This document shows, in pieces, positions 28,927 to 39,174 of a stretch of 64,000 bases of DNA. The first letter of the stretch is position 1. Each line of letters begins with the position of its first letter. A program made the position numbers and the translations under genes. The stretch comes from Pseudomonas parafulva NBRC 16636 = DSM 17004 (GTDB lineage: Bacteria; Pseudomonadota; Gammaproteobacteria; Pseudomonadales; Pseudomonadaceae), in contig NZ_BBIU01000023.1 in the NCBI RefSeq assembly GCF_000730645.1, forward strand, positions 1 through 64,000, written 5' to 3'. The notes beneath the pieces are model-generated. The model was not told the origin of the DNA. It made no database searches and was given only the letters and a program-made list of their open reading frames with translations.

Positions 28927-28955
28927 TTGGGGATGGTGCCGCTCGCGGCTATAAT
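28927..28955 (+). promoter_or_regulatory. Probable sigma-70 promoter of ahcY
   Basis: TTGGGG (28927-28932) and a consensus TATAAT (28950-28955) are 17 bases apart, placing transcription start near 28962, about 40 bases before the SAH riboswitch. A palindrome TCGATTAATCGA (28906-28917) lies just upstream and might bind a regulator. Confidence 0.65.
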
Positions 28956-29003
28956 CGTCGCCGTTTCACATGGCTGCCCACAGCGGGGCCATGCCCGCCA
29001 CCT

Positions 29004-30529
<1,526 letters not shown>

Positions 30530-30680
30530 GCGGCAAGCTTGAAGCTTCAAGCGGCAAGTAAAGGCAGACCGTGCCGTTGCAGCTTGCAGCTTAAAGATTG
30601 ACGAACGATGCCCAAGCCAGATCGGCCATAACCGATCTGGCTTTTACTTGCAGCTTGCCGCTTGCCGCTTTCGGCTTGGC
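30530..30680. repeat. Dispersed AGCTTGCAGCTT-type repeat, copy 2
   Basis: Units GCGGCAAGCTTGAAGCTTCAAG at the left and TTGCAGCTTGCCGCTTGCCGC at the right flank an unrelated centre that contains the ahcY terminator hairpin. It resembles the copies at 21647, 57781 and 59891. Confidence 0.7.
30616..30645 (+). terminator. Intrinsic terminator between ahcY and metF
   Basis: Perfect 10-bp stem GCCAGATCGG/CCGATCTGGC with a six-base loop and four T. It suggests that metF is only partly, or not, expressed from the riboswitch-controlled ahcY promoter. Confidence 0.75.
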
Positions 30681-30703
30681 GCTTGCTGCCTGAGGAACGA
30701 GTG

Positions 30704-31549
30704 ATGTCACAGGAACGCCGTTACAGTTTCGAGTTCTTCCCGACCAAGACCGACGCCGGTCATGAAAAGCTGATGGGCGTTGCCCGCCAGCTGGCTACCT
30801 ACAACCCGGACTTCTTCTCCTGCACTTACGGTGCAGGGGGCTCCACGCGCGACCGCACGCTCAATACCGTGCTGCAACTGGAAAACGAAGTGAAGGTACC
30901 TGCCGCACCGCACCTGTCGTGCGTGGGCGACACCAAGGCCGAGCTGCGCGCACTGCTGGCCGAATACAAGGCGGCGGGTATCAAGCGCATCGTTGCCCTG
31001 CGCGGTGACCTGCCCTCGGGCATGGGCATGGCCAGCGGCGAACTGCGCTACGCCAGTGACCTGGTCGAGTTCATCCGCCAGGAAACCGCCGACCACTTCC
31101 ACCTGGAGGTAGCCGCCTACCCCGAGATGCACCCCCAGGCGCGCAACTTCGAGGCCGATGTGGCCAACTTCGTGCACAAGGTCAAGGCCGGTGCCGACAG
31201 CGCCATCACCCAGTACTTCTTCAACGCCGACAGCTACTTCTATTTCGTTGAGCGGGTACAGCAGCAGGGTGTGGATATCCCGGTGGTGCCCGGCATCATG
31301 CCGATCACCAACTACAGCAAGCTGGCGCGCTTCTCCGACGCCTGCGGTGCCGAGATCCCGCGCTGGATCCGCAAGCAGCTCGAAGCCTATGCCGATGACA
31401 CTGCCAGCATCCAGACGTTTGGCGAAGAGGTGATCACCCGCATGTGCGAAGAGCTGCTGCAAGGCGGCGCGCCGGGCCTGCACTTCTATACCCTGAACCA
31501 GGCCGAGCCGAGCATGGCGATCTGGAACAACCTGAAGCTGCCTCGCTGA
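30704..31549 (+). CDS. metF: Methylenetetrahydrofolate reductase
   Basis: FAD-dependent enzyme of 281 residues reducing 5,10-methylene-THF to 5-methyl-THF, the methyl donor for methionine synthesis. YSFEFFPTKTDAGHEKL at the N-terminus holds the conserved EFFPP-like motif (here EFFPT) and the folate-site glutamate; FFSCTYGAGGSTRD near residue 37 and LRGDLPSG near 98 are family signatures, with TQYFFNADSYFYF near 170. The ATG at 30704 follows GAGGA. Together with ahcY and metK it completes much of the activated methyl cycle in this window. Confidence 0.95.
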   Translation: MSQERRYSFEFFPTKTDAGHEKLMGVARQLATYNPDFFSCTYGAGGSTRDRTLNTVLQLENEVKVPAAPHLSCVGDTKAELRALLAEYKAAGIKRIVALRGDLPSGMGMASGELRYASDLVEFIRQETADHFHLEVAAYPEMHPQARNFEADVANFVHKVKAGADSAITQYFFNADSYFYFVERVQQQGVDIPVVPGIMPITNYSKLARFSDACGAEIPRWIRKQLEAYADDTASIQTFGEEVITRMCEELLQGGAPGLHFYTLNQAEPSMAIWNNLKLPR

Positions 31550-31641
31550 CACGTTTTGTCATAGCGGCTTAAGAAAAAATTAAGGCTTTGGCCATAGGCT
31601 GAAGCCTTCTTCTTTTCCGGGTTAAACAGGTCCTGCCTGCC

Positions 31642-32712
31642 ATGCCGTATGCCCAGCCGCCACGCCCCCAACTCGTCTACCTGGCCTTCGGCCCCGCCAC
31701 CTACCATCAGGAAGCCTGCTTCAGCATCGTCAGTGCCCTTGCCTGCCTGAACGCTGCCGCTGGCGAGTACCTGGATATCCAGGTGTACACCGACAACCTG
31801 CAGCCCTACAGCGGGCTACCCATTACCACCCACTTCATCGACGACGCCACCCGCCAAGCCTGGAATGCACCGCACGGGTACCACTTTCGCAGCAAGCATG
31901 TGGTCTTGCGCCAGGTCTTGCAGCAGCACCCACTGGCAGTACTGATCGACACTGATACGTTTTTCCGCCAGTCGCCCATGCAGTTGTTCAACCGCGTGGC
32001 TTCGGGCCGCCTGCTGTGCAATGCCATCGGCCCGCGCTACGGCGCCGACAGGCACAGCGTGCTGTACCGCAAGCTGCACGCTACCCTGGCAGAACGCGGG
32101 CTGGCTGACGACAGCATGCCCATGGTCAATTCAGGTGTCATCGGCCTGGCCCGGGGCGATGCCGGCACCCTCGACCATGCGCTCGCGTTGATGGACGAAC
32201 TGCACCCCGTGGCACCAGAAGCCTACGCACTGGAAGAATTCTGCCTGGCGGTGGCCGCCTACCGCAGGCTGGCAGTGCATGAATGCACCGACGTGATCCA
32301 CCACTACTGGAGCCACAAGGCGCAGTTTCGCGCCAAGATCCAGGCCTGGCTGCGCAAGCATGGCCACGACCTGCTGAGCGCTGCTGCGCTGGCGGATGTG
32401 GCGAAGGTGAATGACCAATTGCCCCGCCCGCCAGTACTGCACCGCCTGGGCTACAAGGCCCTCACCCTCACCCTGCCCAGCCGTGAGCGCCAATTCGCAC
32501 GCGAGCTGCTGTACGGCTGTTACCCCTACCCCAACGAATTCGACCGGGCGTGCGCACCGGCGTGGTGGGACAAGGCACTGGAGAACCTCACCGGCCGGTG
32601 CGGCCACGTGGCGCCCGAGCATGTGCGCCAATGCCTGCGCCACCCGGGGCTGCGCCTGTCGCTGGGCGAGCGGCGCAAGGATGTCGAGGCCCACCTGATG
32701 AGGGCGCGCTAG
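31642..32712 (+). CDS. Putative GT-A-fold glycosyltransferase-like protein
   Basis: A 356-residue cytoplasmic protein, not assigned to a named family with certainty. Residues 10-200 look like a nucleotide-sugar transferase fold: a beta strand QLVYLAFGPATYHQEACFS at the start, a DxD motif in LAVLIDTDTFF near residue 100 that would bind Mn-nucleotide sugar, and MVNSGVIGLARGD near 163, which is common in GT8-like enzymes. The C-terminal third (about 230-356) is basic and rich in His, Arg and Trp. No polysaccharide genes are adjacent. It lies about 90 bases after metF on the same strand. Confidence 0.6.
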   Translation: MPYAQPPRPQLVYLAFGPATYHQEACFSIVSALACLNAAAGEYLDIQVYTDNLQPYSGLPITTHFIDDATRQAWNAPHGYHFRSKHVVLRQVLQQHPLAVLIDTDTFFRQSPMQLFNRVASGRLLCNAIGPRYGADRHSVLYRKLHATLAERGLADDSMPMVNSGVIGLARGDAGTLDHALALMDELHPVAPEAYALEEFCLAVAAYRRLAVHECTDVIHHYWSHKAQFRAKIQAWLRKHGHDLLSAAALADVAKVNDQLPRPPVLHRLGYKALTLTLPSRERQFARELLYGCYPYPNEFDRACAPAWWDKALENLTGRCGHVAPEHVRQCLRHPGLRLSLGERRKDVEAHLMRAR

Positions 32713-32775
32713 AGCGCGCCGGGGGCTTGCCATCGGGTACTGGCCTTGGCCTGGCCGAGCGCGTAATCTCCGGCC

Positions 32776-33564
32776 ATGCGCCATTACGCCTGCCTGTTCT
32801 GGACCCTGCTGCTTACCTGCCTCAGCCCTCTGGCGCTGGGCGAGCGGCTGCGTCTGGTAAGTGATGACTGGGCACCCTACGTGTATGAACAAGAGGGCCA
32901 ACCACGCGGCATCGACGTCGAAGTTACCACCCAGGTGTTCGCACGCCTGGGGGTACAGGTTGAATGGCAGTTCATGCCCTGGAAACGCTGCCTGGCGATG
33001 GTCGAACAGGGCCAGGCCGATGGTGTCATGGATATTTTCCAGTCAGACGCGCGTCACCCCTACCTGCTGTTCCCGGCAGAACCCATGTCGGTGGTGGAAT
33101 TCGTGCTGTTCCAGGCGAACGCACGCCGGCACTCGGTCGACAACCTCAACGACCTCGGCAACCTGCGTATCGGTACCTCACCTGGCTATGACTACGGAGC
33201 CGCGTTCAACCAGGCGTCGGCCTTTCAACGCGAGGCCGCACCCACCCATGAGGCCAACTTCGGCAAGCTGGTGCTGGGGCGCATCGACCTGGCGATCACC
33301 GACCGCAAGGTGGGCCAGTACCTGATCCAGCACATGGGCCTGCAACAGCAGGTCGAACCGTTGCCCTTGGTGATCAGCCGCAAGGCGCAGTTCCTGGGCC
33401 TCGTGCGCAAGCCCGGCCGCGAGGCCCTGGCCCACGCTTTTACCGAGGAGTTGCGGCGTTTCAAGCAGGAGCCCGCCTATGCGGCCATCATCGAGCGTTA
33501 CATAAACGACTCCAAAAACATTCTTGACGCCGTTGAGCAGCAGGAAAGCAGCACAGCGCGCTAG
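32776..33564 (+). CDS. Periplasmic solute-binding protein, family 3-like (orphan)
   Basis: A 262-residue secreted protein of the SBP_bac_3 type. A signal peptide covers about residues 1-22 (MRHYACLFWTLLLTCLSPLA then LGE), and the mature protein starts RLRLVSDDWAPYVYE. The segment PRGIDVEVTTQVFARLG near residue 43 is the typical first-lobe pattern. No transporter genes adjoin it, as for the related protein at 11214-11951; both share an N-terminal pattern of LRLV followed by W-P/A-P-[FY]. The ligand is unknown. Confidence 0.82.
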   Translation: MRHYACLFWTLLLTCLSPLALGERLRLVSDDWAPYVYEQEGQPRGIDVEVTTQVFARLGVQVEWQFMPWKRCLAMVEQGQADGVMDIFQSDARHPYLLFPAEPMSVVEFVLFQANARRHSVDNLNDLGNLRIGTSPGYDYGAAFNQASAFQREAAPTHEANFGKLVLGRIDLAITDRKVGQYLIQHMGLQQQVEPLPLVISRKAQFLGLVRKPGREALAHAFTEELRRFKQEPAYAAIIERYINDSKNILDAVEQQESSTAR

Positions 33565-33568
33565 CTCT

Positions 33569-33576
33569 GTTATACT
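33569..33576 (+). promoter_or_regulatory. Probable extended -10 promoter of the RhlE-type helicase gene
   Basis: TGTTATACT, a TG-n-TATACT extended -10 element, lies at the end of the preceding gene. It would give a leader of about 200 nucleotides before the helicase ATG at 33783, a stretch in which I see no gene. Confidence 0.45.
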
Positions 33577-33782
33577 CGGGCCTTCCCGCCCGGCTCACGC
33601 CCGGACGCTCGGCCTCGCAACAGGCATCCCGATCGGCATAGACGCACCCTGGCGTCAGCCTTCCGTTTCCCGGATGTGCAGTGAAAGCCCAGCTGGACCG
33701 GACGCGATCGCATCCTACAGATGCCCGTCGCGCCAGGCAGAACATCCCTACGGGCCCAGCCCACACGAGAACAGGATTGCCC

Positions 33783-35654
33783 ATGTCCTTTGCTTCCCTC
33801 GGTCTCTCCGAGGCTCTTGTCCGCGCTATCGAAGCTGCGGGCTATACCCAGCCGACCCCCGTGCAACAGCGGGCCATTCCCGCCGTGTTGCAAGGCCGCG
33901 ACCTGATGGTTGCCGCACAGACAGGTACGGGTAAAACCGGCGGTTTCGCCCTGCCGATCCTCGAGCGCCTGTTCCCCGCCGGCCACCCCGACAAGTCGCA
34001 GCGCCACGGCCCGCGTCAGCCCCGCGTACTGGTACTTACCCCAACCCGCGAGCTGGCAGCCCAGGTGCACGACAGCTTCAAGGTGTATGCCCGTGACCTG
34101 CCACTGGTCAGCGCCTGCATCTTCGGCGGTGTCGGCATGAACCCGCAGGTGCAGGCCATCGCCAAGGGTGTCGACGTACTGGTCGCCTGCCCAGGCCGCC
34201 TGCTCGACCTGGCAGGCCAAGGCAAGGTCGACCTGGCCCACGTTGAAATCCTGGTTCTCGATGAAGCCGACCGCATGCTCGACATGGGCTTCATCCATGA
34301 CGTGAAGAAAGTGCTGGCACGCCTGCCGTCCAAGCGCCAGAACCTGCTGTTCTCGGCTACGTTCTCCAAAGACATCACCGACCTGGCCGACAAGCTCCTG
34401 CACAACCCGGAGCGTATCGAGGTCACCCCGCCCAACACCACCGTCGAGCGTATCGAGCAGCGCGTCTACCGCCTGCCCGCCAGCCACAAGCGCGCCCTGC
34501 TGGCGCACTTGATCACCCTCGGCGCGTGGGAGCAGGTTCTGGTGTTCACCCGCACCAAGCACGGCGCCAACCGCCTGGCCGAGTACCTGGAAAAGCACGG
34601 CCTCACCGCCGCGGCCATCCACGGCAACAAGAGCCAGAACGCCCGCACCAAGGCATTGGCTGACTTCAAGGCCAACACCGTGCGCGTACTGGTTGCCACC
34701 GACATTGCAGCGCGTGGCCTGGACATCGACCAACTGCCCCATGTGGTCAACTTCGAACTGCCCAACGTAGAAGAAGACTACGTACACCGTATTGGCCGTA
34801 CTGGCCGTGCCGGCCGTTCGGGGGAAGCGATTTCCCTGGTTGCACCCGACGAAGAGAAACTGCTCAAGAGCATCGAGCGGGTAACCCGGCAGAAAATCGC
34901 CGACGGCGACCTCATGGGCTTCGACGCCAGCCAGGTAGAGGCCGAAAAGCCGGAAGTGCGCGAGCGCCAGCAGCCCAACGGCCGCGGCGGGCGCAACCAG
35001 CAGGCCCGTGGCGAAGGCAGCAAGGACGCCAACGGCGGCCGCAAGGACAAGGGCAAGGACAAAGGCCGGACACGCCAGCAGGCTGCAGACAAGCCCGCCG
35101 AAAAGCAGGCCAGTGGCGAGCGCCAGCAGCAGCCACGCAAACCGCGGGACAACAAGCCGCGCCAGCAGGCCAGCAACAGCAGTGTCCCGAAGGCGCCTGC
35201 CGACCGTGACCCAGAAGTGTTCCTGGATGACGATGTGGACAACTTCGGTAACCGTGCCGACTACGTCAGCCCTTACCAGAACGGCAAGGGCCAGGGCCGC
35301 AACCGTCGCCCTGGCGGTCAGGGCCAGGGGCAAGGCAATGGCCAACAGCGCAGCAACGGAGGCGGCGGCGGTCAGGCCCGCAATGGCGGCCAGCCACGTT
35401 CCGGTGCCGGTGAAAAGCGCCCGCCCCGTGCCCACAATGGTGGCGGTGCCCGCCGTGATGGTGGCGCAGGCCGTGGCCGCCCAGCCCGCGAAGACGCCGA
35501 GCCGGCCGTGCGCAGCCCTCGCCAGCCGCAGAGCCAGCCGGTGATCATCCGCAAGGAATCCAAGCTCGACCGTTTCCCGACGCCTGAGCAACTGGAAGAC
35601 CTGCCCGCCCGCCCACGCGGTGAGCGCCCTGCGTTGTTAACGCGCAAGGGCTGA
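33783..35654 (+). CDS. rhlE: DEAD-box RNA helicase, RhlE type, with long disordered tail
   Basis: ATP-dependent RNA helicase of 623 residues. The core (1-380) has all motifs: the Q motif with [50 protein letters not shown] and [10 protein letters not shown]; the [15 protein letters not shown] segment is typical of RhlE proteins. Residues about 400-600 are low-complexity, rich in Gln, Gly, Arg, Asn and Lys, so probably RNA-binding and disordered. A conserved-looking end, [15 protein letters not shown], follows. The ATG at 33783 begins MSFASLGLS, the usual RhlE start; an in-frame extension to 33681 has no support. Pseudomonads carry more than one RhlE, so the exact paralogue is not certain. Confidence 0.88.
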   Translation: MSFASLGLSEALVRAIEAAGYTQPTPVQQRAIPAVLQGRDLMVAAQTGTGKTGGFALPILERLFPAGHPDKSQRHGPRQPRVLVLTPTRELAAQVHDSFKVYARDLPLVSACIFGGVGMNPQVQAIAKGVDVLVACPGRLLDLAGQGKVDLAHVEILVLDEADRMLDMGFIHDVKKVLARLPSKRQNLLFSATFSKDITDLADKLLHNPERIEVTPPNTTVERIEQRVYRLPASHKRALLAHLITLGAWEQVLVFTRTKHGANRLAEYLEKHGLTAAAIHGNKSQNARTKALADFKANTVRVLVATDIAARGLDIDQLPHVVNFELPNVEEDYVHRIGRTGRAGRSGEAISLVAPDEEKLLKSIERVTRQKIADGDLMGFDASQVEAEKPEVRERQQPNGRGGRNQQARGEGSKDANGGRKDKGKDKGRTRQQAADKPAEKQASGERQQQPRKPRDNKPRQQASNSSVPKAPADRDPEVFLDDDVDNFGNRADYVSPYQNGKGQGRNRRPGGQGQGQGNGQQRSNGGGGGQARNGGQPRSGAGEKRPPRAHNGGGARRDGGAGRGRPAREDAEPAVRSPRQPQSQPVIIRKESKLDRFPTPEQLEDLPARPRGERPALLTRKG

Positions 35655-35660
35655 TAACAA

Positions 35661-35684
35661 AAAAGGGGCCGCTTAGCGGCCCCT
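35661..35684. terminator. Bidirectional terminator, rhlE / yceI
   Basis: Stem AAGGGGCCGC/GCGGCCCCTT with a TTA loop between convergent genes. On the plus strand it ends in a short T-run; on the minus strand it is followed by TTTTT-rich sequence (AAAAAA at 35657-35662 on the plus strand). Confidence 0.85.
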
Positions 35685-35705
35685 TTCTCATTCAACGCAC
35701 AGCTA

Positions 35706-36284
35706 TTACTTCTGCTTCACGCCTTCAACACTGATATCCAGATCCAGGGTCTGCGAAGTCGGGCCTGGGCCTTTGATACCGAAGTCGTTCAGGTCAAGGG
35801 TAGTGGTGGCATTGAAGCCTGCGCGCTCGCCGCCCCATGGGTCCTTGCCCTCACCATTGAAGGTGGCCTTGAAGGTGACCGGCTTGGTCACGCCATGCAG
35901 GGTCAGGTCACCGGTCACGTCAGCGGTTTTTTCGCCTGTGGACTTGACGCTGGTGGAGACGAACTTGGCATCCGGGTATTTCTTCACATCCAGGAAATCG
36001 GCGCTGGCGATGTGCTTGTCACGCTCGGCATGGTTCGACCACAGGCTGGCGGTTTTCAGGTCGACGCTGATCTTGCTGGCTTCAGGCTTGGCGCTGTCCC
36101 AGCTGAAGTTGCCGTCGAAGTCCTTGAAGGTGCCGTGAATGAAGCTGTAGCCCAGGTGGCTGATCTTCCAGTCAACGAATGCGTGCTGGCCTTCCTTGTC
36201 GATCTTGTACTCGGCAGCCATGACCTGGCCGGCGGAGAGCAGAGCGGTACCGAGCGCCAGAGCGGCAAAAGTCTTTTTCAACAT
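35706..36284 (-). CDS. yceI: YceI family periplasmic protein
   Basis: A 192-residue secreted protein of the YceI lipocalin-like family that binds isoprenoid-type lipids such as polyprenyl chains. The signal peptide [20 protein letters not shown] continues to MAAEYKID. The mature part has the family patterns [15 protein letters not shown] near residue 41 and [15 protein letters not shown] near 130. AAGGAAG precedes the ATG at 36284. It follows the cytochrome b561 gene closely, as in the yceJ-yceI operon of E. coli. A YceI-family protein at a similar place in P. aeruginosa is known as PasP; I do not claim protease activity. Confidence 0.92.
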   Translation of the reverse strand: MLKKTFAALALGTALLSAGQVMAAEYKIDKEGQHAFVDWKISHLGYSFIHGTFKDFDGNFSWDSAKPEASKISVDLKTASLWSNHAERDKHIASADFLDVKKYPDAKFVSTSVKSTGEKTADVTGDLTLHGVTKPVTFKATFNGEGKDPWGGERAGFNATTTLDLNDFGIKGPGPTSQTLDLDISVEGVKQK

Positions 36285-36317
36285 CGTCACTTCCTTCCTT
36301 TGCAATTGAGTTGAGGA

Positions 36318-36869
36318 TCAAGCTTTGCGGCCCAGCATGCGGGTGAGGGTCGCGTCACGGTCAATGAAATGGTGCTTGAGTGCAGCAAGGCCATGCAACC
36401 CCGCGAAGATCACCACGCCCCACGCCAGCCACAGGTGTACCACCCCAGCCACGTCGGCCTGGTCCGGCAGGTTGCTGACCAGTGCAGGCACTTCGAACAA
36501 GCCGAACACCGGAATACCAACGCCATCGGCGGTGGAGATCAGGTACCCGGCAGTCATCAGCGCAAACAACCCCAGGTACAGGCCCAGATGCCCAAGCTTT
36601 GCAGCCACCCGCGTGAGCGGGCCGTGGCTGGCAGGTGCCGGTGGCGGCGGGCTGACGAAGCGCCACAGTACCCGCAGCAGCATGACGGCCAACAACACCA
36701 GGCCGATGCTCTTGTGCAGGTCAGGGCCTGCCTTGCGCCACGGGCTGTAGTAGTCGAGGCCGACCATCCAGAGGCCTAGACCGAACAACCCGAAAACGGT
36801 GAGCGCCACGCCCCAATGCATGACCATACTGACAACGCCGTAGCGTGAAGGTGAATTGCGCAGTTGCAT
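36318..36869 (-). CDS. yceJ: Cytochrome b561 (YceJ-like)
   Basis: Inner-membrane b-type cytochrome of 183 residues with four hydrophobic helices. Histidines that can bind two haems are present in VVSMVMHWGVAL (residue 18), GPDLHKSIGLVLL, GVVHLWLAWG and GLHGLAALKHHFID. It probably passes electrons from the quinone pool to the periplasm and works with the YceI protein encoded 33 bases downstream. A near-perfect inverted repeat lies in its upstream region. Confidence 0.9.
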   Translation of the reverse strand: MQLRNSPSRYGVVSMVMHWGVALTVFGLFGLGLWMVGLDYYSPWRKAGPDLHKSIGLVLLAVMLLRVLWRFVSPPPPAPASHGPLTRVAAKLGHLGLYLGLFALMTAGYLISTADGVGIPVFGLFEVPALVSNLPDQADVAGVVHLWLAWGVVIFAGLHGLAALKHHFIDRDATLTRMLGRKA

Positions 36870-36936
36870 GATGACCTACTTCCCCGTGAAAGCTGTGCAC
36901 AGACTAGCGCGAAACGTATCGAATAAAAGCGGAAAA

Positions 36937-36972
36937 AATTGCTATGGATTATCGAGAAATCCGATAGCAATT
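36937..36972. promoter_or_regulatory. Inverted repeat upstream of yceJ-yceI
   Basis: AATTGCTATGGAT and ATCCGATAGCAATT pair except for one bulged base around a nine-base AT-rich centre, about 70 bases before the cytochrome b561 start. The symmetry and AT content suggest an operator or promoter-region element. The regulator is unknown. Confidence 0.5.
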
Positions 36973-37026
36973 GTTACGAGCCGTTATTAAGGAAACGTTA
37001 ACGGAAGGCGTTGAATGACGGCTGTT

Positions 37027-37071
37027 AGCGCCGGCCCATCGCCGCTCATGGGCGATGGCACCGGCGCTGTC
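37027..37071. terminator. Large hairpin after the amine oxidase gene
   Basis: AGCGCCGG...CCATCGCC and GGCGATGG...CCGGCGCT pair over roughly 17 positions around a small loop, just beyond the 3' end of the minus-strand amine oxidase gene. No T-run is visible, so a role in ending transcription or stabilising the mRNA is inferred. Confidence 0.5.
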
Positions 37072-37077
37072 TGCAGG

Positions 37078-38967
37078 TCAGCCCGCTTTGGCCTGGGTAT
37101 CAGTCACTGCTTTCTTCGCAGGTGCTGCCTTGGCGGGGGCCTTTTTGGCGTCAGCAGGCTTGTGGGCCGGCTTGTGGGCAGGGGTGTGCTTGGCGGGCGC
37201 CGGCTTGCTTGTGGCAGGCTTGGCCGCAGCTGGCTTGGCAGGCGCGGGCTTGGCCACCGGTGCGGGTGCCGGCTGCGCGGGCGCAGGTGCGGGCACAGGC
37301 GCAGCCTCAGGGGCTGGAGCCGGCGCTGGCGCTACTTCATCCGCCTTGGCAGCTGGCTCGGGTGCTTTGTCGCCACCGCCGAACAGCCGCGAGAAGAAGC
37401 CTGGCTTGCCCTGCTCGGCCTTGTCAGCAGGTTTTGCGTCTGCTTTGGCCGGCGCCGTGTCCGCTGCATCGGCCTTGTCGGAGGAGCCACCGAACAGGTT
37501 GGAGAAGAACCCACCCTTGCCCTGCTTGGCTGCAGCAGCACCGGCAGCCGCCGTGGCGGCCACTGGCGCTGCCTTGACCGGGTCGAACGACTTGCCGGCA
37601 AGCAGGTCCTGCACCTGGCTGGCGGCCCGCTGGCCGCTGCGCAGGGCACCTTCCAGGGTGCCAGGGTACAACGCATCGGTATGCTCACCGGCAAACGCTA
37701 CGCGCTGCACCGGGCGCTCCCACAGCCGCCAATACTTGCTGATCTGGCCTGGGCCATAGGCCAGGTACGCGCCGCCGGTACCCACATCTGCGCTGTAGCG
37801 CTTCACTTCGTACCCGGTAAAGGCGCCACGGGCCTGCGGGTAGAAGGCATGCAGGCGGATCAGCACCTGGTCGGCCATCTGCTTGTCGCCGAAGGCCTGC
37901 AACAGGCGGGCATTGTCACCCGACAGGTTGATCACCACGTTGGCACCGCCTTTCAGGGCCGGCTCGATCCACAGCATGCCCAGGCCAGTGTTGCTGTAGA
38001 TTTCGCCCGACATGCGCGCGCGGCTTTCCCACACCGGCTTCTTGAATTTGAGCATCAGCTGGTCGCGCCAGCCGTAGTTGGTGCCCTTGATCGCCGCCAG
38101 GTGCTGGTTGTCCAGGCCGGGGGTCATCTGGATCTTGGCCAAGGCACGCAGCGGCACGGCCATCACCAGGTAGTCGGCGCGGTAGCCCACGCTGCCCACC
38201 TTCACGGTCACGCCGTCCTTGTCCTGCACGATGGCGGTGACTGGCGAGCTGGTCTTGATGGTTTTCAGTTGCTTGACGAAAGCCTGGGCCAGTACCGGGC
38301 TGCCGCCTGGCAGGCGTGCCGCGCGCAGGTCGCGGTCGCTCACATCACGGTACACGCGGTTCTGCTGGGCGAAGTACAGCAGCGACAGGCGCGACGGCTC
38401 GTCGTAACGGGTACGGATCTGCTGGTTGACCAGCTGGCGGGCGGTGGCGGGCAACTGCAGCTTGTCCAGCCAGGAAGACACGGTGATCTGGTCCAGGGCG
38501 AACAGCGTGCTGGTCGCCTGTGGCTTCAGCGGGTCGTCGATGGAGCGCGCCAGGTCATCGACGGTTTTTTCGTAGCGCTTGAGCGCCTCGGCGGTGGCCG
38601 GCTGCTTCACGGCAAGGTCGGCGGCACTGAAATACTCGCCATCGATCAGGTAGCCAGGGGTACGGACAAACTCGGGCGCGGGCAACGTGTCGAGCTTGAA
38701 GCGGTCCAGGTACTGGTTCAGTACCGGCTGCGCCTTGGTATTGCCGATCCATTCGCTGGTGGCCAGGCCCGAGCGCCCGCCCATGCCAGGCTTGGCTTCC
38801 AGCACAGTCACCTGCCAGCCTTTGTTCTGCAACTCGTAAGCGGCCGTGAGGCCCGCCATACCGCCGCCCACCACAATCGCCGTGGGCGTCTTGTCACTCG
38901 CCAGCGCGGCGCCGCTGGACACACCAATCAATACCAGCGCGCACAGGCGCACCCAAGCAGCAGCCAT
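37078..38967 (-). CDS. Secreted flavin amine oxidase with low-complexity Ala/Pro/Lys tail
   Basis: A 629-residue exported FAD-dependent amine oxidase. Residues 1-23 are a signal peptide ending at ALAS; the FAD motif VVGGGMAGLTAAYELQNKG follows near residue 33, and the C-terminal FAD site AFAGEHTDALYPGTLEGA near 425. The substrate cannot be assigned. After residue 450 the sequence becomes low-complexity: two copies of a GFFS[NR]LFGG motif (about 475 and 516) in Ala/Asp/Lys-rich spacers, then a run of PAPAPA, then KPAPAKPA-type repeats to the end, resembling histone H1-like tails. GGAG lies upstream of the ATG. An amine oxidase gene next to bioA is also known in P. aeruginosa. Confidence 0.85.
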   Translation of the reverse strand: MAAAWVRLCALVLIGVSSGAALASDKTPTAIVVGGGMAGLTAAYELQNKGWQVTVLEAKPGMGGRSGLATSEWIGNTKAQPVLNQYLDRFKLDTLPAPEFVRTPGYLIDGEYFSAADLAVKQPATAEALKRYEKTVDDLARSIDDPLKPQATSTLFALDQITVSSWLDKLQLPATARQLVNQQIRTRYDEPSRLSLLYFAQQNRVYRDVSDRDLRAARLPGGSPVLAQAFVKQLKTIKTSSPVTAIVQDKDGVTVKVGSVGYRADYLVMAVPLRALAKIQMTPGLDNQHLAAIKGTNYGWRDQLMLKFKKPVWESRARMSGEIYSNTGLGMLWIEPALKGGANVVINLSGDNARLLQAFGDKQMADQVLIRLHAFYPQARGAFTGYEVKRYSADVGTGGAYLAYGPGQISKYWRLWERPVQRVAFAGEHTDALYPGTLEGALRSGQRAASQVQDLLAGKSFDPVKAAPVAATAAAGAAAAKQGKGGFFSNLFGGSSDKADAADTAPAKADAKPADKAEQGKPGFFSRLFGGGDKAPEPAAKADEVAPAPAPAPEAAPVPAPAPAQPAPAPVAKPAPAKPAAAKPATSKPAPAKHTPAHKPAHKPADAKKAPAKAAPAKKAVTDTQAKAG

Positions 38968-39174
38968 ATCGGCAAACTCCGAGTCAGGGGTTACAAAAAC
39001 GGGGAGAGGCGGAATGCCCCGAGAGAGGCGCTAGAATACGTCAGCGCCGCAAGGCCTGCCAGCGTGGTGATATCAAGTGCTTCAGGTAAATCACTTTTTC
39101 TGCCGGGTTGTCCTGCACCGCGCCTTTGCTTAGGCTTACCCGCCGAACCACGCCGCAAACCAGGAGAAGTGCTC

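Noticed and set aside
33570..35591. Minus-strand open frame of 673 codons opposite the RhlE-type gene
   Set aside because: Low-complexity shadow of the helicase gene, no ribosome-binding site and no domain.
37015..39174. Long in-frame extension upstream of bioA (would give 1188 residues)
   Set aside because: It is antisense to the amine oxidase gene; BioA homology begins at the ATG at 39175, which has a good AGGAG.
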